A stretch of DNA of 47,310 nt. Source: Methylobacterium terricola. GTDB lineage: Bacteria; Pseudomonadota; Alphaproteobacteria; Rhizobiales; Beijerinckiaceae. Made by a program: the position numbers and the translations under genes. Below, one piece after another: positions 25,692 through 32,695 of this stretch. How positions within the stretch are numbered: position 1 is the first letter of the stretch; each line of letters begins with the position of its first letter. Location of the stretch: contig NZ_VDDA01000034.1 in the NCBI RefSeq assembly GCF_006151805.1, positions 1 to 47,310 of the forward strand. Reading direction: 5' to 3'. The notes beneath the pieces were generated by a model that worked only from the letters and a program-made list of their open reading frames with translations, was not told where the DNA came from and made no database searches.

Positions 25692-25745
25692 GGGGTCAAG
25701 GGCTCCGGTGGGGGCTTCCGGGAATGCGGCCGCCGGGGAAGGCGC

Positions 25746-25854
25746 CTCCCCTCCCCCTTGCGGGGAGGGGTCGGGGTGGGGTGGTGCCGCGTCGAGCGCG
25801 AGGTTCGTTCGGCACCACCCCCACCCCTCGCCCCTCCCCGCAAGGGGGAGGGGA
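25746..25854. repeat. Large inverted repeat between binding-protein and permease genes
   Basis: Two copies of the CCCCTCCCCC element lie head to head. The left arm 25748-25789 runs CCCCTCCCCCTTGCGGGGAG onward to GGTGGTGCCG, and the right arm 25810-25854 is its near-perfect complement. They give a stem of about 42 bp with a 20-base loop, and each arm also holds its own small hairpin. Confidence 0.85.
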
Positions 25855-25861
25855 AGGTGCG

Positions 25862-27112
25862 TCACGCGTTCATCGGCCACTTCGCCGGGGCCACCGCGGC
25901 GGCGTCCGGGAAGATCGTGACGAACTTGTCGCCGATCCATTGCAGCAGCACCGGGTCGGCGAAGGTGTTCTGGCCGTCGGGACCGAACGCCACCTTGGTC
26001 CAGGGCATCACCGTGCGGGTGCCCGGGATGTCGGTGGCGGCGAGCGCGGCGCGGATCTTCTGGCCGTCGGTCGAGCCGGCGCGGTCGAGGGCGTCGGCAA
26101 GCACGATCAAGGCCATGAACTGGCGCGAGGAATTGTCGTTGAGGTCGCGCCCGGCGCGGGCCTTGTACATGGCGTTGACGGTCGCGACCATCGGGCGCTT
26201 GGCGGCGAGGTCGAGGGAGAAGCTGCCGCGGGAGATCAGGCCCTGGAGCTTGTCGCCGACCGCGTCGTAGGTGACCTTCTCGGAGAAGCCGGCGGCCTGC
26301 GCGATGATGCTCTTCGGCTTGTAGCCGAGCTCGGCCATCGTCTTCGTCAGCAGGATCGCGTCGGTGGTGTAGCTCGTCGGCAGCAGCACGTCGGCGTTGG
26401 CGGTCTTGAGCTGCTGCACCTCGGCGGTCAGCGAGGGCGAGTTGCTCTTGTACTTCACGTCGGCGACGAGCTTGTAGCCGCGCTCGGCCGCCAGCTTGCG
26501 CTGCACCGTGGACGAATCGACGCCGTAGATCGTGTCCTCGAAGAACAGGGCGACCGTGTCGATCTTCTGGCCCTGCTTGCGCTGGGAATCCAGGAAGTCG
26601 AACATCGCGGTCGAGAACATCTCGTCGTGGGCGGCCGGGCGGAAGAAGTACTTCAGGCCCTTGCGGTGCAGGCTCGGCGACGAGGAATCGGCGCAGACGA
26701 ACGGCACGCCGTAGCGCTCGGCGGTGGCGCTGACGGTCGCCGAGACCGCCGACTGGTAGCAGCCGACGAGCGCCGCGACCTTGTCCTGGGTGATCAGGCG
26801 CTCGGCCTCGGCCCGGCCTTTCTGCGGGTCGGCCTGGTGGTCGGCGAAGACGAGGCGGATCTTGGCGCCGCCCATCCCGGCGAGCCCGGCGCCCTTTGCG
26901 CCCGGCAGGTCGAGGTCATGGTCGTTGTTGATGAGGTCGAGCGCCGTCTCGATGGCGTGGCGGGCATCGACGCCCACCTGCGCGCTCGGTCCCGACATGG
27001 CGTAGAGCACGCCGATCACCACCTCCGGCGCCGCCGCGCGGGCGGGTGCACCCCGCAAGCCGGTGAGCGAGAGGGCGCCGGCCCCCACCAAGAGTTCTCG
27101 ACGACGGATCAT
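25862..27112 (-). CDS. ABC substrate-binding protein, Liv type
   Basis: The 416-residue periplasmic protein has an N-terminal MIRRRELLVGAGALSLTG twin-arginine-like leader and a signal peptide ending near ARAAAPE. The mature domain opens with VVIGVLYAMSGPSAQVGVDA, followed by VGCYQSAVSATVSATAERYG and DSSSPSLHRKGLKYFFR, as in Peripla_BP_6 binding proteins. It is the first gene of the importer operon. The ligand is unknown, and the family includes amino-acid and amide binders. Confidence 0.9.
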   Translation of the reverse strand: MIRRRELLVGAGALSLTGLRGAPARAAAPEVVIGVLYAMSGPSAQVGVDARHAIETALDLINNDHDLDLPGAKGAGLAGMGGAKIRLVFADHQADPQKGRAEAERLITQDKVAALVGCYQSAVSATVSATAERYGVPFVCADSSSPSLHRKGLKYFFRPAAHDEMFSTAMFDFLDSQRKQGQKIDTVALFFEDTIYGVDSSTVQRKLAAERGYKLVADVKYKSNSPSLTAEVQQLKTANADVLLPTSYTTDAILLTKTMAELGYKPKSIIAQAAGFSEKVTYDAVGDKLQGLISRGSFSLDLAAKRPMVATVNAMYKARAGRDLNDNSSRQFMALIVLADALDRAGSTDGQKIRAALAATDIPGTRTVMPWTKVAFGPDGQNTFADPVLLQWIGDKFVTIFPDAAAVAPAKWPMNA

Positions 27113-27252
27113 GCGCTGGCCTCCGGGCGATGGGGACTTCTTCTAAGCCTCATTCCGCAGGCTTTGAAAAGCCTGTGTCGAGGCCGGTGCCGACCCGACG
27201 GTGGAAATGACGCTTGAACAAGAGCTTAAGACGAAAGGATCGGGGACATCTT

Positions 27253-28053
27253 TCAGAGCACCGCGTATTCGGTGTTGCGACGATCGGTGATCAGCATGCA
27301 GCCCGGCGCGTGGGTGATGGCGAAGCTCGGACGCACCGCGGCGATCACCGATTGCGGGGTCACCCCGCAGGCCCAGAAGACCGGGATCTCGTCGTCGCCG
27401 ATCGTGACCGGGTCGCCGTAATCGGGGGCGCCGATGTCGGCAATGCCGATCAGGTCCGGTCGGCCGAGATGGACCGGCGCGCCGTGCACGGACGGGAAGC
27501 GCGAGGTGATCTGCACCGCCCGGATGGCCTGGGCCGGGGTGAGCGGACGCATCGACGCCACCATCGGCCCCGAGAAGCGGCCGGCCGGCGCGCAGGGAAT
27601 GCTGGTGCGGTACATCGGCACCCGCACCCCCATCTCGACGTGGCGCAAGGGGAGCCCATCCTCGGCCAGAGCCGCCTCGAAGGAATAGGAGCAGCCGATC
27701 ACGAAGGCCACGAGGTCGTCGCGCCAGAACTCCGCGGCGGACTGGCACTCCGCCACCACCTCACCGTCGCGCCAGACCCGGTAGCCGGGAATGTCGGTGG
27801 CGATGTCGAGATCGAGGCCGAGCTCGGGGATGCTGCGCTCGCCCTTGGCCGAGACGCCGATGATCGGGCAGGATTTCGGGTTGCGCTGGGCAAACAGCAG
27901 GAATTCGGCGGCGAGGTCGGCCGGCAGCACCGCGAGGTTGCCCTGGACGTAGCCGTCGGCGATGCCAGCGGTGCAGCCTGTGATGGCGCCGCTGCGGCAG
28001 GCGAGCCGGGCCGCCTCGCCGCTCATCCGCGCCCGATCGAAGGGAAGGGTCAT
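27253..28053 (-). CDS. DUF1445 / UPF0317 putative hydro-lyase
   Basis: The 266 residues match the family size (about 265). ATG 28053 follows AGAGG. Conserved blocks seen are TAGIADGYVQGNLAVLP, FLLFAQRNPKSCPIIGVS, DLVAFVIGCSYSFEAAL and the ending FAITHAPGCMLITD. The family is annotated as hydro-lyase and includes the D-glutamate cyclase domain of mitochondria, so an amino- or hydroxy-acid lyase/cyclase role is reasonable. It lies 140 bp upstream of the Liv importer operon on the same strand and may act on the imported compound, which is inference. A 13-bp hairpin precedes it. Confidence 0.85.
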   Translation of the reverse strand: MTLPFDRARMSGEAARLACRSGAITGCTAGIADGYVQGNLAVLPADLAAEFLLFAQRNPKSCPIIGVSAKGERSIPELGLDLDIATDIPGYRVWRDGEVVAECQSAAEFWRDDLVAFVIGCSYSFEAALAEDGLPLRHVEMGVRVPMYRTSIPCAPAGRFSGPMVASMRPLTPAQAIRAVQITSRFPSVHGAPVHLGRPDLIGIADIGAPDYGDPVTIGDDEIPVFWACGVTPQSVIAAVRPSFAITHAPGCMLITDRRNTEYAVL

Positions 28054-28125
28054 CACCGCGCCTCTGCTCAAGGATACGCCATGATCACATCGTAGGCAGG
28101 TAAGCGCCAATCGTCATTTCGCATC

Positions 28126-28154
28126 GGCTTCGATAAGCTCTGCTTATCGAAGCC
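28126..28154. terminator. Perfect 13-bp hairpin after the LysR gene
   Basis: GGCTTCGATAAGC and GCTTATCGAAGCC are separated by TCT. It lies 33 bases after the stop of the minus-strand LysR gene and 73 bases before the hydro-lyase start. There is no T run, so it may instead be an operator or an mRNA-end stabiliser. The AT-rich arms are unusual for this genome. Confidence 0.5.
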
Positions 28155-28186
28155 CGCCCTACGCCCGGGGGCGCCGGCCGGCTCGC

Positions 28187-29083
28187 TCACTGGCGCCACT
28201 CGGGCGAGGCCGCGACCTCGGCGGCGAGCCGCGCCGCCGTGGCGGCCAGCCCGCTATCGGGCGCGCTGGCATAGGTGGCGGTGAAGCTGATGTCGGGAAG
28301 CGCCGGTGCCGGCGCGATGACCCGCAGCGAGCCCGCCTCGAGGTCCTGGCGCACCACCTCCGGCGGGATCACCCCGATGCCGATGCCCTCCCGCGCCATG
28401 CGGACGATGGTGGAGAGCGAGGCGTTGCTGTGCAGGCGCGGCGGCGGCAGGTTCGATTGCGCCAGCATCTCGCGCAACGACACGTAGGGGTTGGTGTTCT
28501 TCGGGTAGGTGATCAGGGGATGGCGCAGGAGGCGCGCCAGGCTCACCTCGCCGGGGCCGAGATCGAGTTGCGGGGCGGCGATCCAGGCCAGCGACACGCT
28601 GCAGAGCGGCAAATTGACCAGGCTCGGCATAGTGATCGGCCCGACCAGGAAGGCGAGGTCGAGGTCGCGGTTCAGGAGCGCGTCGCGCATGTTGGGCGAG
28701 ATGTCGACCGCGATGTCGACGGTGACCCCCGGATACGCCTCGTTCATGCGCGCGATAAAGCGCATCAGCCAGGTATGCACGATGGTCTCGGAGACGCCGA
28801 GCCGCAGCACGCCCCGCACCGCGCTGGGCCCGGCCACCGCCTGCATCATCTCGGTGCGCAGGCGCAGGAAGCGCTCGGCGAAGGTCAGCAGGTCGCGCCC
28901 CTTGGCGGTCAGCACGACCGAGCGGGCGCGCCGCTCGAACAGGGGCACGCCGAATTCCTGCTCCAGGGCGGCGATGCGCTGCGACACGGCCGGCTGCGAG
29001 GTGTTCATCCGCTCCGCCGCCTTGCGGAAGCTGCACAGCGAGGCGGTCCAGTAGAAGATCTCCAGGCTTCGCAGTTCGGCCAT
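28187..29083 (-). CDS. LysR-family transcriptional regulator
   Basis: The 298-residue protein starts at ATG 29083 (MAELRSLEIFYW). Its winged helix-turn-helix covers residues 1-60 (FRKAAERMNTSQPAVSQRIA), and a two-lobed effector domain follows (GVLRLGVSETIVHTWLMRF). The first residues and the effector part resemble regulators of small-molecule catabolism. It is on the same strand as the hydro-lyase and importer genes rather than divergent, so its target is uncertain. The hydro-lyase immediately downstream is the first candidate. Confidence 0.88.
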   Translation of the reverse strand: MAELRSLEIFYWTASLCSFRKAAERMNTSQPAVSQRIAALEQEFGVPLFERRARSVVLTAKGRDLLTFAERFLRLRTEMMQAVAGPSAVRGVLRLGVSETIVHTWLMRFIARMNEAYPGVTVDIAVDISPNMRDALLNRDLDLAFLVGPITMPSLVNLPLCSVSLAWIAAPQLDLGPGEVSLARLLRHPLITYPKNTNPYVSLREMLAQSNLPPPRLHSNASLSTIVRMAREGIGIGVIPPEVVRQDLEAGSLRVIAPAPALPDISFTATYASAPDSGLAATAARLAAEVAASPEWRQ

Positions 29084-29203
29084 GCCCCGTCCCGGCTCGC
29101 GCAACGGGCGATCCTCGCGCGCCGAGGATCCTGGAGCAAGGTTCGTACCGGGCGCGAATCCGCGCGCGAGGCGCCGTCCGGGGCGATCATACCGCCGAGG
29201 GGA

Positions 29204-29398
29204 TCAATCCACCGACGGGATCAGCCCGGCGACGCGGCGCTCCGCGGCATCGCCCGCGGCAAGCCCGGCGGCCGACGCCGTGACGAGGCTCGCCAGCGGC
29301 GCGGCGCGCATCGTCGCGTGAATCGCGGCCCCATCGGTCTCTCGGAAGGCGGGCGGGATGACCGTGGGGGTCGCCTTCGGGCCGTCCTCGCGGCGCAT
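29204..29398 (-). pseudogene. paiB-type FMN-binding regulator relic with internal deletion
   Basis: The 64 residues begin like PaiB proteins (VIPPAFRETDGAAIHATMRA, then PLASLVTA). They then jump to what looks like the PaiB C-terminus (GLAAGDAAERRVAGLIPSVD) before the stop. Full PaiB is about 200 residues, so roughly 140 central residues, including most of the flavin-binding split barrel, are absent. It faces the MocR regulator across about 80 bp, a common arrangement for paiB genes. The assignment of the C-terminal piece is less certain than that of the N-terminal piece. Confidence 0.5.
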
Positions 29399-29412
29399 CA
29401 CGGCGATGCGCC

Positions 29413-29484
29413 CTGGTCCTTCGCCCGAAACCGGCCCATGCTGAACGTCCAGTTTACGATGAAAAAGGTGGACCAGTCTGGACG
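29413..29484. promoter_or_regulatory. Candidate MocR operator cluster
   Basis: Four related heptamers lie in the divergent region: CTGGTCC (29413-29419), CGTCCAG (29446-29452), GGACCAG (29470-29476) and CTGGACG (29478-29484). They form two nested inverted pairs. The last two sit on the proposed start of the regulator gene, as expected for autorepression by a MocR protein. Confidence 0.45.
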
Positions 29485-30914
29485 CTCCCTCGCCCCGCCT
29501 CCTGTCGGTCAGCGCCCGGATCGGCGCCGACCTGAAGGCGCAGATCGCCGACGGCACCTATCCGCCGGGATCCGCCCTGCCCTCGACGCGGGCGCTCGCC
29601 GCCGAGCTCGGCGTGTCGCGCACCACCGTCACGGCGGCCTACGACCAGCTGATCGCCGAGGGCTATCTCGAGACCCGGCCGGGCAGCCGCACGCGGGTCG
29701 CCGCCGGCCTCCGGCCCGAGCCGGCGCCGGCCGCGTCCCCCGTCCCGCCGCAGCGCCTGTCCGCCTTCGGGCAGCGGATCCTCGCGATGCCCGCGAGCCG
29801 GGAACCGGCCAAGCCGGCGATCGACTTCCGCACCGGCGACCTGTCGGGCGACGATTTCCCGGCGCTGGCCTGGCGGCGGGCCCTCAACGCCGTCCTCATG
29901 CGCCGGCCGGCGCGGCTCGGCTACGGCGATCCGCGCGGGCTGCCGGAGCTGCGGACGGCGTTGCAGGCCTATCTCTGGCGCGCCCGGGGCCTGCGCTGCG
30001 GCCTCGACCAGATCATCGTCGTCAACGGTTCGCAGCAGGGCATCGACCTCTGCGCCCGGCTCCTCGTCGATCCCGGCGACCGGGTGGTGATGGAGGAGCC
30101 GGGCTACGGCGCCGCGCGGCGGGCCTTCGCCGCGGCCGGTGCGGCGATCGTGCCGGTCCGGGTCGACGCCGAGGGGCTGCGGACCGGGGACCTCGCGTCG
30201 GCCGGGCACGCGCGGCTCGCCTACGTCACGCCCTCGCACCAGTTCCCCCTCGGCGGCGTGCTGCCCGTCGCCCGCCGGCAGGCCCTGCTTGCCTGGGCCG
30301 AGGCATGCGGCGCGACGATCGTGGAGGACGATTACGACGGCGAGTACCGCTTCGACATGAAGCCCGTGGAGGCGCTCCTCAGCCTCGACCGGGCAGGCCG
30401 CGTCATCTATGTCGGCACGGTCTCCAAGACTCTCTCGCCGCAGCTGCGCCTCGGCTACCTCGTGGTGCCGCAGGCCTTGGGCGAGGCCTTCGCGGAGGCC
30501 AAGCGCCTCGCCGACCGGCAGGCGCCGGGGCTCGAGCAGGCGGCCTTGGCCCGGCTCCTGACGGAGGGCGGCTACGAGCGCCACCTGCGCCAGGCCCGGC
30601 GCCGCAACGGCGAGCGGCGCGCCGCCCTGCTGGCGGCGCTCGCGGAGAGCTTCGGGGCCCGGGTACGGGTGGAGGGCGCCGCGGCGGGGCTGCACCTCGT
30701 CGCCTGGTTCGAGGGGGTGCCGGCGGAGCGCGAGGCTGCGATGGCCTCGGCGGCCCGGGCGGCGGGCATCGGCATCTACCCGGTCGGGCCGCTCTACCAC
30801 GGGGCGGACACACGGCCGGACCGGGCCGGGCTGGTCCTCGGATTCGCCAGCAGCGCGCCCGACACGATCCGGACCGGCATCCGTCGCCTCGCGGCCGCCC
30901 TCAAGGCGGCGTGA
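29478..30914 (+). CDS. MocR-type GntR regulator with aminotransferase-like domain
   Basis: About 478 residues. An N-terminal GntR winged helix covers roughly residues 8-75 (PSTRALAAELGVSRTTVTAA). A class I aminotransferase-fold domain follows and binds pyridoxal phosphate through Lys317 in GTVSKTLSPQLRLGY, with EDDYDGEYRF before it. In this frame a TGA (29460-29462) is followed by no ATG, GTG or TTG before residue 46. CTG 29478, six bases after AAGGTGG, gives the normal family N-terminus (DAPSPRLLSVSARIGADLKA). Either the gene uses CTG, or a small indel separates it from ATG 29459. Such regulators often control vitamin B6 or amine genes. Confidence 0.82.
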   Translation: MDAPSPRLLSVSARIGADLKAQIADGTYPPGSALPSTRALAAELGVSRTTVTAAYDQLIAEGYLETRPGSRTRVAAGLRPEPAPAASPVPPQRLSAFGQRILAMPASREPAKPAIDFRTGDLSGDDFPALAWRRALNAVLMRRPARLGYGDPRGLPELRTALQAYLWRARGLRCGLDQIIVVNGSQQGIDLCARLLVDPGDRVVMEEPGYGAARRAFAAAGAAIVPVRVDAEGLRTGDLASAGHARLAYVTPSHQFPLGGVLPVARRQALLAWAEACGATIVEDDYDGEYRFDMKPVEALLSLDRAGRVIYVGTVSKTLSPQLRLGYLVVPQALGEAFAEAKRLADRQAPGLEQAALARLLTEGGYERHLRQARRRNGERRAALLAALAESFGARVRVEGAAAGLHLVAWFEGVPAEREAAMASAARAAGIGIYPVGPLYHGADTRPDRAGLVLGFASSAPDTIRTGIRRLAAALKAA

Positions 30915-31223
30915 TACCGTGACCGGGCACGTGAAGCCGTTTTCCGACGACGTCGATCCCGGTTCGTCGCAGACGACGCGGCGAAGTCGGAAAGGCAGGG
31001 CGTCGTCCGACGACACCAGGATCGGGCGATGCTCCGGAGCCCGGCCCGGTTGTGCGATGCGGCACGATGCAGGACACGGGCGGATCGACGTGCCGGCGGG
31101 CGGACGCTCCATCGTAGCCCCCTTTCCCGGACGAGTGTCGCATCAGCGGAGGCGGATCCGGGGTTCGACCACGCATCGCCGTCCGGCAACGCTCCAGGGT
31201 GGGGAACCTGTCCTGCCCCTTCC
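30915..31223. other. Convergent intergenic region without a gene
   Basis: It lies between the ends of the MocR and HD-GYP genes. An imperfect stem with TTTCCGAC (30941-30948) and GTCGGAAA (30986-30993) arms encloses smaller GTCGTC/GACGAC pairs and could end transcription in both directions. No coding sequence is supported. Confidence 0.45.
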
Positions 31224-32285
31224 CTATCCCGTCGCCGCCATCGCCTCGCCGAAGGACTGCACCAGGCGGGCCTCCAGCTTGCCGTCCATGCCGGCCAGGA
31301 TCGCCATCGCGTCGGCCATCGGCATCGGCTTCTTGTAGGGCCGGCGCTCGGTGAGGGCGGCATAGATGTCGCAGATGGTGAGCAGCCGCACCATGTCGCC
31401 GATCGCGTCGCCGGAGAGCCCGTCGGGATAGCCGGAGCCGTCGAGCATCTCGTGGTGGTGGCGGACCACCGAGAGGGTCATCGCGTCGGTCTCGCCGCCG
31501 GCCAGCAACACCGCGTGGCCGATGGCGGCATGGGTGCGCATCACCGCCATCTCGCCGGCATCGAGGCGACCCGGCTTGTTGAGGATCTCGAGCGGGATGC
31601 GGGCCTTGCCGACGTCGTGGATGAGCGCGGCGCGCACGAAGCGGAACTGATCGTCGTGGCGGAAACCGAGATGCAGGGCGAATTGCGCCGAGAGCCCCGC
31701 CACCAGCAGGCAGTGCTGGTAGGTGGCGTCGTCGTGGGTCCAGACGGTGTCGAGCCAGCGGGCGAGGCCGCCCTCCTGCACCGCGGTGAGGATCGGGCCG
31801 AGGCCGGCCTCGACGGCGCCCATCCGGACCGGCTGGCCGGCCCGGGCCTCGGCCAGGAGGCCGTTCAGCGCCTCGCCGGCCCTGGCCACGCCCTGGACCA
31901 CGGCTCTCTCGGCGCCCCCAGCGATGATCCCGACCTGGTTGGCGAGCGCCGCCGCGACGGTCTCGGGCGGCACGTAGGCCGGCATGCAGACCGTCGCCCC
32001 GAGGCTCTTGGCGTGGCGCAAGGCATCTTGGGAGGCCCTGCGCAGGAGGCAGATCACCGGCAGGTTCCGACCGGCGAGATGACGCTTGAGACTGCGCAGG
32101 CAGTGGTCGGCCTCCGGCCGCGACAGCGTCAGGTCGGAGACCACGCCGGCGAGCTCCTGCCGGTCCCGCCACGTCTCCTCGGGGCCGACGACGTCGCAGA
32201 TCCCGATCTCCCGAAGGGCGGTCACGATCGCGGCGCTGCGGTCCGGCCTGTCGGTGACGAGGACGAAGGTCCTCACGTCGGGCAT
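31224..32285 (-). CDS. HD-GYP domain protein with degenerate receiver, probable c-di-GMP phosphodiesterase
   Basis: 353 residues from ATG 32285, with GGAGG upstream. Residues 1-118 have the fold pattern of a response-regulator receiver. The region of the phosphoryl Asp is VVSDLTL (Asp51), but the conserved late Lys is missing (CMPAYVPPE), so phosphorylation is doubtful. The C-terminal half is an HD-GYP domain: His223-Asp224 (LIHDVGKARIPLEILNKPG), His277-His278, and DGSGYPDGL with the GYP at 285-287. Such enzymes linearise cyclic di-GMP and so affect motility and biofilm. It diverges from a chemoreceptor gene. Confidence 0.88.
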   Translation of the reverse strand: MPDVRTFVLVTDRPDRSAAIVTALREIGICDVVGPEETWRDRQELAGVVSDLTLSRPEADHCLRSLKRHLAGRNLPVICLLRRASQDALRHAKSLGATVCMPAYVPPETVAAALANQVGIIAGGAERAVVQGVARAGEALNGLLAEARAGQPVRMGAVEAGLGPILTAVQEGGLARWLDTVWTHDDATYQHCLLVAGLSAQFALHLGFRHDDQFRFVRAALIHDVGKARIPLEILNKPGRLDAGEMAVMRTHAAIGHAVLLAGGETDAMTLSVVRHHHEMLDGSGYPDGLSGDAIGDMVRLLTICDIYAALTERRPYKKPMPMADAMAILAGMDGKLEARLVQSFGEAMAATG

Positions 32286-32695
32286 CCTGTCCCTCCCGGT
32301 CGCCGCACTGCCCCAGCCTCCCTCCCCAAATACAGTTCCACTCCCGAACAAATGCTTACGGCGGGCCCGTCGGCGCGGCCGAGAGACGACAAAATAGGAC
32401 TTTTCACCCATCGGAATCGAGGCGGCGACGGGCGCCGCGTTCGCCGGCCCGGCACCGCCGCGGGTTGCGCGCCCCGGCCGCAGGACGACTGAACGATCCG
32501 GAAACTGACCCGGCGTTATCGTCCTTGTAACTCTTGGGCTCGATGATCCGATAGGACCCAATCGAGTTGCGGCAGATTCACCCCGGACGGCCGTGCGGCA
32601 CCGGGCGCCTGCCGGAAGCCGATCCTCGCTCGCCGCACCGTCCCGCACCCCGACGATCGGGCCGCGGGGCGTGTACCCCGCACACAAGGCCTTCC
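32286..32695. other. 410-bp divergent promoter region
   Basis: No gene is supported between the HD-GYP protein and the chemoreceptor. The stretch 32330-32410 is relatively AT-rich and may hold the HD-GYP promoter. A sigma-28-like match lies at 32528-32554. Confidence 0.5.
32528..32554 (+). promoter_or_regulatory. Sigma-28-like flagellar/chemotaxis promoter candidate
   Basis: TAACTCTT, 11 bases, TCCGATAG. The consensus is TAAAGTTT-N11-GCCGATAA, so 5 of 8 and 6 of 8 bases agree with exact spacing. It lies 141 bp upstream of the chemoreceptor start. Many Rhizobiales do not use FliA for chemotaxis genes, so this may be chance. Confidence 0.25.

Noticed and set aside
17717..25861. CRISPR-like arrays in the repeat-rich gaps
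   Set aside because: The repeats are few, self-complementary and in inverted pairs. There is no regular spacer-repeat periodicity and no cas gene.
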